A stretch of DNA of 64,000 nt, from the NCBI RefSeq assembly GCF_021864535.1, contig NZ_JAKJIC010000007.1, forward strand, positions 124,001 through 188,000, given 5' to 3'. Under the pieces are notes generated by a model. That model was not told the origin of the DNA, did no database searches, and worked only from the letters and a program-made list of their open reading frames with translations. The DNA comes from Oryzibacter oryziterrae. GTDB lineage: Bacteria > Pseudomonadota > Alphaproteobacteria > Rhizobiales > Pleomorphomonadaceae. Below, in pieces: positions 34,235 to 43,187 of the stretch (positions are counted from its first letter, which is position 1; the number at the start of each line of letters is the position of its first letter). The translations under genes were made by a program, and so were the position numbers.

Positions 34235-35212
34235 TCAGGCGGCGCTGCGGGCGCGGGCGATGATTGCGTCCCCAAGGCTGTCGGCCGACATCCAGGCCGC
34301 TTCAAGGCGCGGCGCAATCAGCCAGTCGCCGCAACAGCCGAGCCGACCATCGGACGACAGCAGGAAGCTGGTGCCAACCGGCACTTCGGTGAAGGCATCG
34401 TCCCAGAAATAGACCTGCGTCGCCTGCGGCCACGCGGTCTGCCCCAGCAGATTGCCGAGGGCCGCGACCAGGAGATTGCGCGCCTCATCCGGACTCACGG
34501 AGCGATGCGCCTCCGACCAGTCGGTGCTCGCCTGCGCCACCCAGTGGCTGCCGCTGCGCTCCGGCCGCGAAGCATTGCGCGCCACCCAGGTGAAGGGCCC
34601 CTGGTGCCGCAGAATGTCGAAATCGACGTCCACTTCGCCATAGTCGGCGGTCAGCGTCCAGCAGGGGCGCATCACCGCCGCCTTGGCCTGATCGAACGGG
34701 GTTCCGAGCGGTCCGAGCAGCCGCTTCACCGTCTTGGCAGGCGCCGCCACCACCACCCGATCAAAGCCGGCGGCAACGCTGCCGTCGGCAAGTTCGAGCG
34801 CGCAGCCCTCCTCGCCGGATGTCACGCCGACCACTTCGCTGCCGGTCTTGAGCGTGAAGGAGTCGGCCATCGACCTGAGCAGACCGCCCATGGCCGGCAG
34901 GCCCACCAGCCATTCCTCGTCCGAGGTCTTGCCGCGCGGCGCCCAGGCGGTAACCACGCCCTCGGCCTTGGCGCGCGCAACCCAGGCCTTGAAGGCCGGC
35001 AGCCGCGCCGTGAAATACTGCGCCCCGCGATCGGCCGTCACCGCCGACGGATCCGCCGTGCCGAGCCGGCCGCCAACCGCATCGGACGCCTCGAACACCG
35101 TCACCTCAGCGCCCGCACGCACCAGCTTGCGCGCAACGGTCAACCCGGCAAGCCCCGCTCCCACGACCGCAGCCCGCGTGCCCGCAAGCGTCATTTGACC
35201 CAGATCCGACAT
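34235..35212 (-). CDS. FAD-dependent amine oxidase-like (renalase-type) oxidoreductase
   Basis: A 325-residue flavoprotein with the dinucleotide-binding motif VVGAGLAGLTVARKL (about residues 15-29), FEASDAVGGRLGT and the renalase-like DRGAQYFTAR segment. A C-terminal LGCCGDWLIAPRLEAAW segment completes the FAD site. Human renalase oxidises isomeric forms of NAD(P)H; bacterial relatives of this size are annotated as NAD(P)/FAD-dependent oxidoreductases and the substrate is not established. It converges with the AsmA gene. ATG 35194 is an alternative start. Confidence 0.83.
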   Translation of the reverse strand: MSDLGQMTLAGTRAAVVGAGLAGLTVARKLVRAGAEVTVFEASDAVGGRLGTADPSAVTADRGAQYFTARLPAFKAWVARAKAEGVVTAWAPRGKTSDEEWLVGLPAMGGLLRSMADSFTLKTGSEVVGVTSGEEGCALELADGSVAAGFDRVVVAAPAKTVKRLLGPLGTPFDQAKAAVMRPCWTLTADYGEVDVDFDILRHQGPFTWVARNASRPERSGSHWVAQASTDWSEAHRSVSPDEARNLLVAALGNLLGQTAWPQATQVYFWDDAFTEVPVGTSFLLSSDGRLGCCGDWLIAPRLEAAWMSADSLGDAIIARARSAA

Positions 35213-35350
35213 GGCTTCGCGTTCCCTTCCCCGTGGCCCGCCGGAAATGAGCTCCGACGTCGGCCGCCTCCATTCGAAACTTACGGGCAGCGCCCCTGCC
35301 CTGCAAGCAAACCTTGAACCCTGGCACCCACGCGTTCAGCACAAAATTCC

Positions 35351-37573
35351 TCAGGGCAGCCGTGGCTTCCAACGCGTCAGCAGCCCGGCATTGCTGACCA
35401 CCGACACCGAACTCATGGCCATCGCCGCTCCCGCCAGCGCCGGCGTCAGCAGGCCAAAGGCAGCAAGCGGAATGCCCACCACGTTATAGACGAAGGCCCA
35501 GAACAGATTTTGACGGATCTTCAGCGACGTTGCCCGCGCCACGTCGAGCGCCGCGCCCACCAGGCGCGGGTCCGGCCGCATCAGCGTGATGGCCGCCGTT
35601 TCCATCGCCACATCCGTGCCCGATCCCATGGCAATGCCCACATCGGCCGCCGCCAGTGCCGGCGCATCGTTGACGCCGTCCCCCACCATGGCGACCCGCT
35701 CCCCGCTCGCCCTCAGTGCCACGACCTCGGACGACTTGCCATCGGGCAGAATACCGGCCCGCCAGGAATCGAGCCCCAGCTGTCCGGCGACAACGGCTGC
35801 GACAGCGCCATTGTCCCCCGTCAGCATCAGCGTCCTGATCCCGCGCGCCTTCAGCTCCCGCACCGCCGCCAGCGCCGTGTCGCGCAAGCGATCGGCAAAG
35901 CCGAGCCGGCCGATCAGCCGTCCGTCCGCCGCCACGAAGGCCACCGTCAGCGCGTCCTCCGCAGCGCCGAGATCACCCAGGTCGATGCCGCGTGACGCCA
36001 TCAGATTGGCGGTGCCCACCAGAACATTCACGCCCTGCACCGTCGCCTCGATCCCGCGCCCCGGCAATGCCGTGACGGCACTCGCCGGGCTCACGGTCAG
36101 GCCGAGCGCTTCCGCCCGCCGGATCACAGCCCGCCCGAGCGGATGCTCGCTGCCCGTCTGCGCGCTGGCCGCCAGCGTCAGGAGCTCGGCCTCCTCTGTG
36201 CCCGCGGCGAGCACCGTCGAAACGAGCTCCGGCCGCCCCTCGGTCAGCGTCCCCGTCTTGTCGAATACCACTGCGCTCACCCGCGCCGCCCGCTCCAGCG
36301 CCTCGATGTCCTTGATGAGAATGCCGCTGCGCGCCGCCGCTCCCGTGCCGGCCACCAGCGCGGTCGGCGTCGCCAGCCCCAGCGCGCAGGGACAGGCGAT
36401 CACCAGCACCGCCACCGCCGCCGCCATGGCCGGCTCGAAGCCATGCCCGCTCGCCATCCACAGGACAAAGGTCAGAACCGCCACGCCCACCACCGTCGGC
36501 ACGAAGATCGCGCTGATCCGGTCGACGAGACGCTGCAGCGGCGCCTTGCCCGACTGGGCATTCTCGACCAGCCGCGTGATCTTGCCCAGGGTCGAATCCT
36601 CGCCCACCGCGTCCACGGACACCGTGAGCGCGCCCTCGCCATTCATGGCGCCGGTCACCACCTTGTCGCCCGCCTTGCGCAACACCGGCAGGCTCTCCCC
36701 GGAGATCACGCTTTCGTCGCAGCTGCTGGCGCCCTCGTTCACCGTGCCGTCGACGGGAACCCGCTCGCCCGGCAGGATCTGCACCCGATCGCCCGGCAGG
36801 ATCGCCGTCACCGGAACGAGCTCGACCGCCCCCGACGGGGAGATCCGGCGGGCGGTCTCAGGCCTCAGCGCCATCAGCGCCCGCACCGCCCGCGTCGTGG
36901 AGGCCTTGGCCCGCTCTTCCAGAAGCTTGCCGAGCATGACCAGCGTCAGCACCAGGGCGGAAGCCTCGAAATAGAGATGCCCCATGGCCGCCATGGAGCC
37001 GAGCGCGATCAGTTGATAGACCGAAAAGCCGTAGGCCGCGGATGTCCCCACGGCGACCAGCACGTCCATGTTGGCGCTACCGCCGCGCAGACTGTTGAAG
37101 GCACCGCGATAAAAGCGCGTTCCGGCCAGCACTTGCACCCCGCTCGCCAGCACGAACTGCGTCAGCGGCGCAAGTTCCCATGCAAGACCGAGCGCCATCG
37201 CCGCCATGGCCGCAAGGAAGGGCAGTGACAGAGCCGCCGACACCGCCACGATCACAAGCGTCCGGCGATGGCGCACCCGCTCCTGCGCTTCGCGCGCTTC
37301 CCGCTGCTGGCGCGCGAGCACAGGATCGCCGGCCCGCAGCTCGGCGGTGAAGCCCGCACGCTCGACGGCAGCAATGATGGTCTCGGCCTCGCAGCCCTCG
37401 ATGGCCGCAACGTCGGCCCTTTCCAGCGCCAAGTTCACGCGCGCGTCGGCGACGCCCGGCGTCTTGCGAAGCACCCGTTCGATGCGGGCGGCACAGGCAG
37501 CGCAGGTCATTCCCTCGATATTGAAGCTGCGCGTCTCGACCGCATCTCTGGCTACGGAAACGCCGTCCACCAT
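35351..37573 (-). CDS. copA: copper-exporting P1B-type ATPase
   Basis: A 740-residue heavy-metal P-type ATPase. One N-terminal metal-binding domain has GMTCAAC (C24, C27). Eight membrane helices follow, the sixth carrying the CPC metal motif in IACPCALGLATP. The phosphorylation site is DKTGTLTEG, the SEHPLGRAV nucleotide motif and GDGVNDAPAL hinge follow, and the last helices contain the YN and MSSVSVVSNA signatures of Cu(I) pumps. It exports Cu+ from the cytosol. No adjacent CueR or chaperone gene is seen. An AGAGGA site precedes ATG 37573. Confidence 0.92.
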   Translation of the reverse strand: MVDGVSVARDAVETRSFNIEGMTCAACAARIERVLRKTPGVADARVNLALERADVAAIEGCEAETIIAAVERAGFTAELRAGDPVLARQQREAREAQERVRHRRTLVIVAVSAALSLPFLAAMAAMALGLAWELAPLTQFVLASGVQVLAGTRFYRGAFNSLRGGSANMDVLVAVGTSAAYGFSVYQLIALGSMAAMGHLYFEASALVLTLVMLGKLLEERAKASTTRAVRALMALRPETARRISPSGAVELVPVTAILPGDRVQILPGERVPVDGTVNEGASSCDESVISGESLPVLRKAGDKVVTGAMNGEGALTVSVDAVGEDSTLGKITRLVENAQSGKAPLQRLVDRISAIFVPTVVGVAVLTFVLWMASGHGFEPAMAAAVAVLVIACPCALGLATPTALVAGTGAAARSGILIKDIEALERAARVSAVVFDKTGTLTEGRPELVSTVLAAGTEEAELLTLAASAQTGSEHPLGRAVIRRAEALGLTVSPASAVTALPGRGIEATVQGVNVLVGTANLMASRGIDLGDLGAAEDALTVAFVAADGRLIGRLGFADRLRDTALAAVRELKARGIRTLMLTGDNGAVAAVVAGQLGLDSWRAGILPDGKSSEVVALRASGERVAMVGDGVNDAPALAAADVGIAMGSGTDVAMETAAITLMRPDPRLVGAALDVARATSLKIRQNLFWAFVYNVVGIPLAAFGLLTPALAGAAMAMSSVSVVSNAGLLTRWKPRLP

Positions 37574-37921
37574 CGTTCTAATCCTCTACACTTTGTTCGC
37601 ATTCGCGCGCCGGCCTCAGGATAAACGGCGTGGAAAGTGCGTCGCCTGTTCTCATCTATTCGCTTTTTGTTCCAAACGGTCGATTTAAATATGGATAATC
37701 TCAATATGTTAGAACGTTCTCCAAAATGTATCCGAAGTTCCGCATATGGCTCCTGGAAACGTTTCATCTTTGTTCGAATGTGATCACATCAGAACAACTC
37801 TTGATTTGCTCTGCAAAAATCTACAAGGACGCCCTTCCTGGAACCGGAGCGCCCTGAAAACTACCCATAGCGCTCCGTCCATTGCCAATCACGGCTTCGC
37901 GACCTTTTTGGGCGCAGTGCC
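37574..37921. other. 348-bp intergenic region upstream of copA
   Basis: AT-rich relative to its neighbours and without credible coding. It contains a large nested palindrome (37770-37797), a ten-base palindrome AGAACGTTCT (37711-37720), several TTGTTC/GAACAA half-sites (for example CTTTGTTCG at 37591 and 37769), and a seven-base-pair stem GGAGCGC/GCGCTCC (37846-37876) that may end the deaminase transcript. No CueR-type copper box was recognised. Confidence 0.55.
37770..37797. promoter_or_regulatory. nested 28-bp operator-like palindrome
   Basis: The core ATGTGATCACAT (37778-37789) is a perfect 12-bp palindrome. Outer arms TTGTTC (37770-37775) and GAACAA (37792-37797) are centred on the same axis; only the two bases between arm and core break symmetry. 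It lies about 200 bp upstream of copA. There is no T-run, so it looks like a protein-binding site. Confidence 0.55.
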
Positions 37922-39265
37922 TCACACCGCTTCCAGGAACCGGCGCGCCGCCTGCCCGTGTTCCCGGCGCAGTCTCGCCACGTCCACACCGAGCGGCGCT
38001 CCGTCCACCACGGTCCAGCGTCCCTTGATCATGACGCGGTCGGCCGCCGTCGCTCCGCACAGCACCAGCGCCGCGATCGGATCGCCGGCGCCGGAGAAGC
38101 GCAACTCGTCCAGCGTATAGAAGGCGAGATCGGCCTGCTTGCCCACGGCAAGGGTCCCGATATCCTCCCGCCCGAGGCATTTGGCCGACCCTTCGGTCGC
38201 CCAACGGAAAGCATCGAAATGCGTCACCGACGCCGCATCATAGCGGATCCGGTTCAGCATCATCGCATGGCGCACCCCTTCCATCAGATTGGAGTTGTCG
38301 TTGGAGGCCGACCCGTCGACGCCGAGGCCCACCTTGGCGCCGGCAGCCTCCAGTTCCTTGGTACGGCACATGCCCGAAGCCAGCACCATGTTGGACGTCG
38401 GGCAATGGCAGACGCCCACCTTGTGCCGCCCGAGCCTCGCCACTTCCTCGTCGTTGAAATGAATGCCATGGGCGAGCCAGGTCCGCTCGGTCAGCCAGCC
38501 GCAGTCCTCGATGTAGTCAACCGTGGTGCAGTTGAAGCGCTCGCGGCAATAGACCACCTCGTCGCGCGTCTCGGCCAGATGGGTGTGCAGTCCGCAGCCA
38601 TGCTTCAGCGCCAGTGCGGCGGTCTCGGTCATCAGCTGCTTGGTCACGTTGAAGGGCGCGCAGGGGGCGAGCGCCACCTGCAGCATCGCCCCTTCCGAGG
38701 CGTCGTGATAGCGATTGAGCACCCGCTCGCAGTCGGAGAGGATGGTGTCGATGTCCTGCACCGCGCCGGCAATCGCGTTGCCGCCGTCCTCCACCGTCAT
38801 GTTCAGCGAACCGCGCGTCAGCGTCATGCGCATGCCGAGCGCTGCCGCTTCTTCCGCCTGGATGTCCATGGCGGCGTCGAGCCCGGGCGGGAACAGATAC
38901 TGGTGATCGGAGACGGTCGTGCAGCCCGACAGCATCAGTTCGGTCAGCGCCAGCCGCGTGGCGAGCCTCAGGTTCTCCGGCGTCACATTGCGCGCCCAGA
39001 TCGGGAACAGCGCTTCGAGCCAGGGGAACAGCTCCTTGTTGATCGCCGACGGATGCGCCCGCGTCAGCGTCTGGAACATGTGATGATGGGTGTTCACGAG
39101 CCCCGGAATGATCACATGCGCGCTGGCATCGAACACCTCGTCGACCGCGGTGCCGGGCTGCTGCCCGGCGCCGACATGTTCGACGATCTTCCCATCCTCG
39201 ACCACCAGCCCGCCTTCGGCGCCGGTCGCGAGAATGGCAAGCGGGGTCTTGATCCAGAGACGCAT
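37922..39265 (-). CDS. 8-oxoguanine deaminase (amidohydrolase family)
   Basis: Zinc amidohydrolase of 447 residues, predicted to deaminate 8-oxoguanine to urate-level purines. It has the metal motif NTHHHMFQ (H60-H62), the conserved FPWLEALFPIWARN segment seen in this family, HTHLAET and HGIHF metal-ligand motifs, and GVDGSASNDNSNL. The opening MRLWIKTPLAILA is characteristic of 8-oxoguanine deaminases. Guanine or related purines are alternative substrates. A GGGAGGA site precedes ATG 39265. The nearby nucleoside operon gives a purine-salvage context. Confidence 0.82.
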   Translation of the reverse strand: MRLWIKTPLAILATGAEGGLVVEDGKIVEHVGAGQQPGTAVDEVFDASAHVIIPGLVNTHHHMFQTLTRAHPSAINKELFPWLEALFPIWARNVTPENLRLATRLALTELMLSGCTTVSDHQYLFPPGLDAAMDIQAEEAAALGMRMTLTRGSLNMTVEDGGNAIAGAVQDIDTILSDCERVLNRYHDASEGAMLQVALAPCAPFNVTKQLMTETAALALKHGCGLHTHLAETRDEVVYCRERFNCTTVDYIEDCGWLTERTWLAHGIHFNDEEVARLGRHKVGVCHCPTSNMVLASGMCRTKELEAAGAKVGLGVDGSASNDNSNLMEGVRHAMMLNRIRYDAASVTHFDAFRWATEGSAKCLGREDIGTLAVGKQADLAFYTLDELRFSGAGDPIAALVLCGATAADRVMIKGRWTVVDGAPLGVDVARLRREHGQAARRFLEAV

Positions 39266-39476
39266 GAAGTCCTCCCAGTGACGGCATGGATATGTCTGAT
39301 CACACTATGCAGGTTTCCCGCCAATTGCGAAGCCGCTTGACCTGAACCTCGAAAAGCAGGAAGCGGCCTTGCAGGAGCGCGACTTGCCCCTGCACGCCAT
39401 CGGGTGCATCAATCGGCAGGAAAAGCCGCCAGGACAGAGGTTCCTCTGCCGGCGGATCGCATGCAAAGGGTTGGTC

Positions 39477-40241
39477 ATGTCGCATCTTCTCGTCGCCCAC
39501 GCCATTGAGCGCCGCTTTGACAATGGCGTGCTGGCGCTGGAGAAGGCGAGCTTCCATCTTGAGCAGGGTGAAGTGCTGAGCCTGCTGGGTGCCTCGGGAT
39601 GCGGCAAATCCACCTTGCTGCGCCTCATCGCCGATCTGGATGTGGCCACCGGCGGGCGCATCGATTGGCCGGGCGGCAAGCCGAAGATCGGCTTTGTCTT
39701 CCAGGACCCGACCCTGATGCCCTGGGCCACCGTCTTCGACAATGTCTGGCTGCCGCTGCGCTTTGCCGGCGTGTCCCGCAAGGCCGCCGAGGCGGACGTA
39801 CGCGCGGCGCTCGATCTTGTCGGCCTTGAGGACGCGGCCGACCTCTACCCGCGCGAACTCTCCGGCGGCATGCGCATGCGTGTCTCGATCGCCCGCGCCG
39901 TGGTCGACCGTCCCGGCCTTCTGCTGATGGACGAACCCTTTGCCGCCCTCGACGAGATCACGCGCCAGCGGCTCAACGCCGACCTCCTGGACCTGCGCGC
40001 CAAGCTCGGCGCGTCAGTCCTCTTCGTCACCCACTCGGTCGCGGAGGCCACCTTCCTGTCGGACCGCATCGCGGTCATGGCCCCGCGCCCCGGCCGCATC
40101 GTCGCCGTCCACGCCGTGCCCTTCGGCCGGCGCGACGAGGCGCTGCGCACCGACGTCGCCTATGCGCGGCTGTCGGCGGAGGTCTCCGCCAGCCTGCGCG
40201 CCACCATGGAGCCGCTTACGCGCGCCAATGCCGGTCGGTGA
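39477..40241 (+). CDS. ABC transporter ATPase of the nitrate/sulfonate/taurine class (orphan)
   Basis: A 254-residue ATPase with Walker A GASGCGKST, Q-loop FVFQDPTLMPWATV, signature LSGGMRMR and Walker B LLLMDEPFAALDE. The QDPTLMPW segment groups it with NrtD/SsuB/TauB-type importers. No permease or binding protein gene is adjacent, so its partners must be encoded elsewhere. ATG 39477 is preceded by AAAGGG; the frame upstream is open but not protein-like. Its last 26 bases overlap the convergent glk. Confidence 0.83.
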   Translation: MSHLLVAHAIERRFDNGVLALEKASFHLEQGEVLSLLGASGCGKSTLLRLIADLDVATGGRIDWPGGKPKIGFVFQDPTLMPWATVFDNVWLPLRFAGVSRKAAEADVRAALDLVGLEDAADLYPRELSGGMRMRVSIARAVVDRPGLLLMDEPFAALDEITRQRLNADLLDLRAKLGASVLFVTHSVAEATFLSDRIAVMAPRPGRIVAVHAVPFGRRDEALRTDVAYARLSAEVSASLRATMEPLTRANAGR

Positions 40242-41241
40242 GCTGCAGCCCGAAGCTGTCCGGTCGCCGCGCGAAATCCTCAAGGCCGGCCAGCGCCGGG
40301 CGCTCGTGCACGATGATCGCCGTCGCCATGGAAGCCAAGAGGCCGAAATGCGGATACTTGTCCTCGAAGGCGGCGCGGAAGCGGCCCTCGCGCAGCACAT
40401 GGGCAATGCGCGGTGCAATGCCGCCGGCGAGATAGACACCGCCGTGGGCCAGGAAGGTCAGTGCGAGATTGCCGGCAACGCGGCCTAGATGTTCGGCAAA
40501 CAGCGCCACGGTTTCCACCGCCGTCGGATCGCCGGCCTCGGCCGCCGCGGTCACCTCTGCAGGGGTCGAGCAGACCGAGGCAATGCCATCGGTCGCCGCA
40601 ACCGCATGATAAAGCCGCAGCAGGCCTGAACCGCAGATCAGCGTCTCGCCGGTCACCCGCCCGGTCGGCCGATCGATATGCGGCCAGATCTCAAAGTCGC
40701 GCGGCGTTACCGGCGCCAGATCGATGTGGCCGCCTTCGCCCGGCACCGGCACCCAGAGACCCGCCGCATCCACGAGACCGGCCGCCCCAAGGCCCGTTCC
40801 CGGACCGATGACGACCTTGGTTCCACGCGCCGGCGGCACCAGATCGCCGATGATCGTCAGGTCATCGCCGGCGAGCCCGGGCAGGCACAGCCCCAGCGCC
40901 TCGAAATCGTTGAACAGGATCACCTCGGTGAGACCGAAGCGGGCGATCAGATTGCGCGGCGTCACCACCCAGGGGCAATTGGTCAGCTGCGTGCTGTCCG
41001 GCTGGATCGGGCCGGCAAGGGCGAACACCATCGCCTTGGGATGCGCCGCGCCGCTGTCCACCACAGTCGCCTGAATGGCATCCTCGATCGTGGCAAAGCC
41101 ACGGGTCTCCACCGTGTCGAAATGGCGCGTCACCCCGTTGGGCTCGGTCAGCAGGGCAAAGCGGGCGTTGGTGCCGCCGATGTCGGCAAACAGCACCGGA
41201 AACGCGATCTCGGAAAGCTTGTCAGGCATGAGCACCTTCAT
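40216..41241 (-). CDS. glk: glucokinase
   Basis: Phosphorylates glucose to glucose 6-phosphate. The 341-residue protein carries the phosphate motif [11 protein letters not shown] (about residues 21-31), the NCPWVV segment and the GxGTGLG motif ([12 protein letters not shown]) of the E. coli Glk-type ROK-unrelated family, plus the conserved EGGHIDLAP. It is coupled to mgsA by a four-base ATGA overlap and its 3' end overlaps the convergent ABC gene. Confidence 0.92.
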   Translation of the reverse strand: MKVLMPDKLSEIAFPVLFADIGGTNARFALLTEPNGVTRHFDTVETRGFATIEDAIQATVVDSGAAHPKAMVFALAGPIQPDSTQLTNCPWVVTPRNLIARFGLTEVILFNDFEALGLCLPGLAGDDLTIIGDLVPPARGTKVVIGPGTGLGAAGLVDAAGLWVPVPGEGGHIDLAPVTPRDFEIWPHIDRPTGRVTGETLICGSGLLRLYHAVAATDGIASVCSTPAEVTAAAEAGDPTAVETVALFAEHLGRVAGNLALTFLAHGGVYLAGGIAPRIAHVLREGRFRAAFEDKYPHFGLLASMATAIIVHERPALAGLEDFARRPDSFGLQLTDRHWRA

Positions 41242-41651
41242 TCACGAATTGGACTCGGCGCCGCACGGCGGCTGAGGAAATCCCTGGAAACGATCATGAA
41301 CTCCGCCGTCGCCCGATTGAGCGCCATCGGCAGGTCATAGACGAGGGCCAGGCGGGTCAACGCTTTGACGTCCACATCATGCGGCATCGGCGACAGCGGA
41401 TCCACAAAGAACACCAGGGCATCGAGACGCCCCTCGGCGATCATCGCGCCGATCTGCTGGTCACCGCCAAGCGGGCCGCTCTTGAGGCGCGTGACCGACA
41501 GCGTCGGACAGGCCGCAGCAACGCGCCCACCCGTGGTTCCCGTGGCGAACAGGCGAAACGTCGAAAGCTGGGCCTCATGCGCACGCGCGAAGGCAACCAT
41601 CTCGTCCTTCTTGGCATCATGGGCAACGAGCGCTACGGCGGGCCTGTCCAT
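41238..41651 (-). CDS. mgsA: methylglyoxal synthase
   Basis: Converts dihydroxyacetone phosphate to methylglyoxal and phosphate, a bypass relieving sugar-phosphate stress. The 137-residue protein shows [31 protein letters not shown] with the catalytic Asp, and [18 protein letters not shown] with the conserved His-Asp pair. ATG 41651 has GGAAGTG upstream; ATG 41663 has none. Coupled to glk, it suggests balancing of glucose phosphorylation with phosphate stress. Confidence 0.92.
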   Translation of the reverse strand: MDRPAVALVAHDAKKDEMVAFARAHEAQLSTFRLFATGTTGGRVAAACPTLSVTRLKSGPLGGDQQIGAMIAEGRLDALVFFVDPLSPMPHDVDVKALTRLALVYDLPMALNRATAEFMIVSRDFLSRRAAPSPIRE

Positions 41652-42101
41652 TGTCACTTCCATTCAACCGGTGTCGGCATCAGGCAAGACCATACGACGC
41701 GCGCCCTTCCGGACGCGGCGCAACCTGCCACAAGCGCTATCCTCTAGCCGCTTTTGGCAGGAAGCGGAATCGGTTTTGACACCATTGGCAGGATCCTCCA
41801 CGAAATTGCCCGCCCGCGAGTATTGCCACTGCCTCTTCCTTGCACAGGCCAGAGGCACTGATAAGTATTTGTATCAGGCGCCGTCCCTTTTTGCCGCGTG
41901 CGCAAGCAATCTGAGCCCGAGTTGCAGGCTTTGTGCAACAAAATTGTCCAGATGGTCAAATTTAATAAGAAAGACGATGCAATTCGCTTCAATCCATGCT
42001 TAGTTAGCCCCACTCGGAGGGGGCCGGGTCGCAAGACGGGGACGCGCTCTCGCCGAAACAGCCCTGAAATGGGCACCTTCCAATAGGGTGAGGCTTCAAA
42101 C
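41652..42101. promoter_or_regulatory. 450-bp regulatory region of the nucleoside operon
   Basis: No gene is credible here. Three inverted repeats precede the binding-protein gene: CTGATA-N8-TATCAG (41858-41877), GTTGCA-N7-TGCAAC (41921-41939) and TTG-T-CCA-GA-TGG-T-CAA (41944-41959). They sit in an AT-rich patch and look like operators for one or more regulators, GntR- or LacI-like by shape. GAGG precedes the ATG at 42102. Confidence 0.5.
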
Positions 42102-43097
42102 ATGATCAAGACTCTGATCAGCGCTGCCTTCGCAGCTTCCATGCTCGCAGGCACGGCTCTGGCAGGCGACGTCAAGCCGGCGCTTGTCTATGGCACCGGC
42201 GGCAAATTCGACAAGTCCTTCAACGAGGCTGCCTTCAACGGCGCTGAGAAGTTCAAGGCTGACACCGGCATCGCCTATCGCGATTTCGAGCCGAAGGACG
42301 ACACCCAGGGTGAGCAGGCTCTGCGCAATTTCGCGAGCAAGGGCTACAACCCGGTCGTTGCCATGTCCTTCGCCTGGACCTCGGCTGTTGAAAAGGTTTC
42401 GGCCGAATTCCCCGACACCAAGTTCGTCATCGTCGACTCCGTCGTTGAGAAGCCGAACGTCCGCTCGGTGGTCTTCAAGGAAGAGGAAGGCTCCTACCTC
42501 GTCGGCGTCGCCGCTGGCCTCGCCTCCAAGACCGGCAAGGTCGGCTTCGTCGGCGGCATGGACATTCCGCTGATCCGCAAGTTCGAATGCGGCTACGAGC
42601 AGGGCGCCCGCGCTGCCAACGCCAAGATCGAAGTCTTCCAGAACATGACCGGCACCACCGGCGCTGCCTGGAATGACCCCGTCCGTGGCGGCGAGCTCAC
42701 CAAGAGCCAGATCGACCAGGGCGCGGACGTGATCTACGCCGCCGCCGGCGCCACCGGTATCGGCGTGCTGCAGACCGCTGCCGACCAGGGCAAGCTGTCG
42801 ATCGGCGTCGATAGCAACCAGAACTACCTGCATCCGGGTTCGGTGCTGACCTCCATGGTCAAGCACGTCGACCTCGCCGTCTACAACGCCTTCACCGACG
42901 TCAAGGACGACAAGTTCTCGACTGGCCTGCAGGTGCTGGGCGTCAAGGAAGGCGGCGTCGACTGGGCGCTGGACGACAACAACAAGCCTCTGATCACGGC
43001 CGACATCCAGGCCGCCGTCGAGAAGGCCAAGACGGACATCGCCGCCGGCACCGTCAAGGTGCACGACTACATGTCGGACAACGCCTGCCCGAAGTGA
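42102..43097 (+). CDS. BMP-family nucleoside-binding protein of an ABC importer
   Basis: Periplasmic substrate-binding protein of 331 residues with a Sec signal peptide (MIKTLISAAFAASMLAGTALA, cleavage about residue 21). The Bmp/PnrA fold is shown by GTGGKFDKSFNEAAF, VGFVGGMDIPLIRKFECGY and VIYAAAGATGIGVLQ. Relatives bind purine and pyrimidine nucleosides. No lipobox cysteine is present, so it is soluble. It heads the transport and salvage operon, and a hairpin after its stop codon probably makes it the most abundant product. Confidence 0.92.
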   Translation: MIKTLISAAFAASMLAGTALAGDVKPALVYGTGGKFDKSFNEAAFNGAEKFKADTGIAYRDFEPKDDTQGEQALRNFASKGYNPVVAMSFAWTSAVEKVSAEFPDTKFVIVDSVVEKPNVRSVVFKEEEGSYLVGVAAGLASKTGKVGFVGGMDIPLIRKFECGYEQGARAANAKIEVFQNMTGTTGAAWNDPVRGGELTKSQIDQGADVIYAAAGATGIGVLQTAADQGKLSIGVDSNQNYLHPGSVLTSMVKHVDLAVYNAFTDVKDDKFSTGLQVLGVKEGGVDWALDDNNKPLITADIQAAVEKAKTDIAAGTVKVHDYMSDNACPK

Positions 43098-43113
43098 CCT
43101 GATCTAGTGACCC

Positions 43114-43156
43114 GGGCGCATGGCGGACCTTTCCTTTTCCGCCATGCGCCCTTTTT
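43114..43156 (+). terminator. strong hairpin with T-run between binding-protein and ATPase genes
   Basis: Perfect 14-bp stem GGGCGCATGGCGGA/TCCGCCATGCGCCC, loop of about 10 bases and T5. It lies inside the operon, so it probably gives partial termination and protects the upstream mRNA. Confidence 0.85.
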
Positions 43157-43187
43157 CATATCCTGACGACAGTCCGGAGCCTCCGCC

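Noticed and set aside
30853-34317. 1,154-codon minus-strand open frame opposite the AsmA-like gene
   Set aside because: Shadow frame produced by high GC; it reads as repetitive FVRR over the tandem repeat and has no recognisable domain.
33314-35317. Very long plus-strand open frame with (TNRR)n-like repeats
   Set aside because: It is the shifted frame of the 12-bp repeat in the AsmA-like gene; the repeat contains no stop in any frame and the rest has no domain or codon bias.
37574-37921. CueR-type copper operator for copA
   Set aside because: No match to the known CueR box; the palindromes present have a different form.
37922-41651. Possible integrated defence or mobile island around the orphan ABC ATPase
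   Set aside because: No integrase, transposase, tRNA, direct repeats or shift in base composition; the genes are ordinary metabolic ones.
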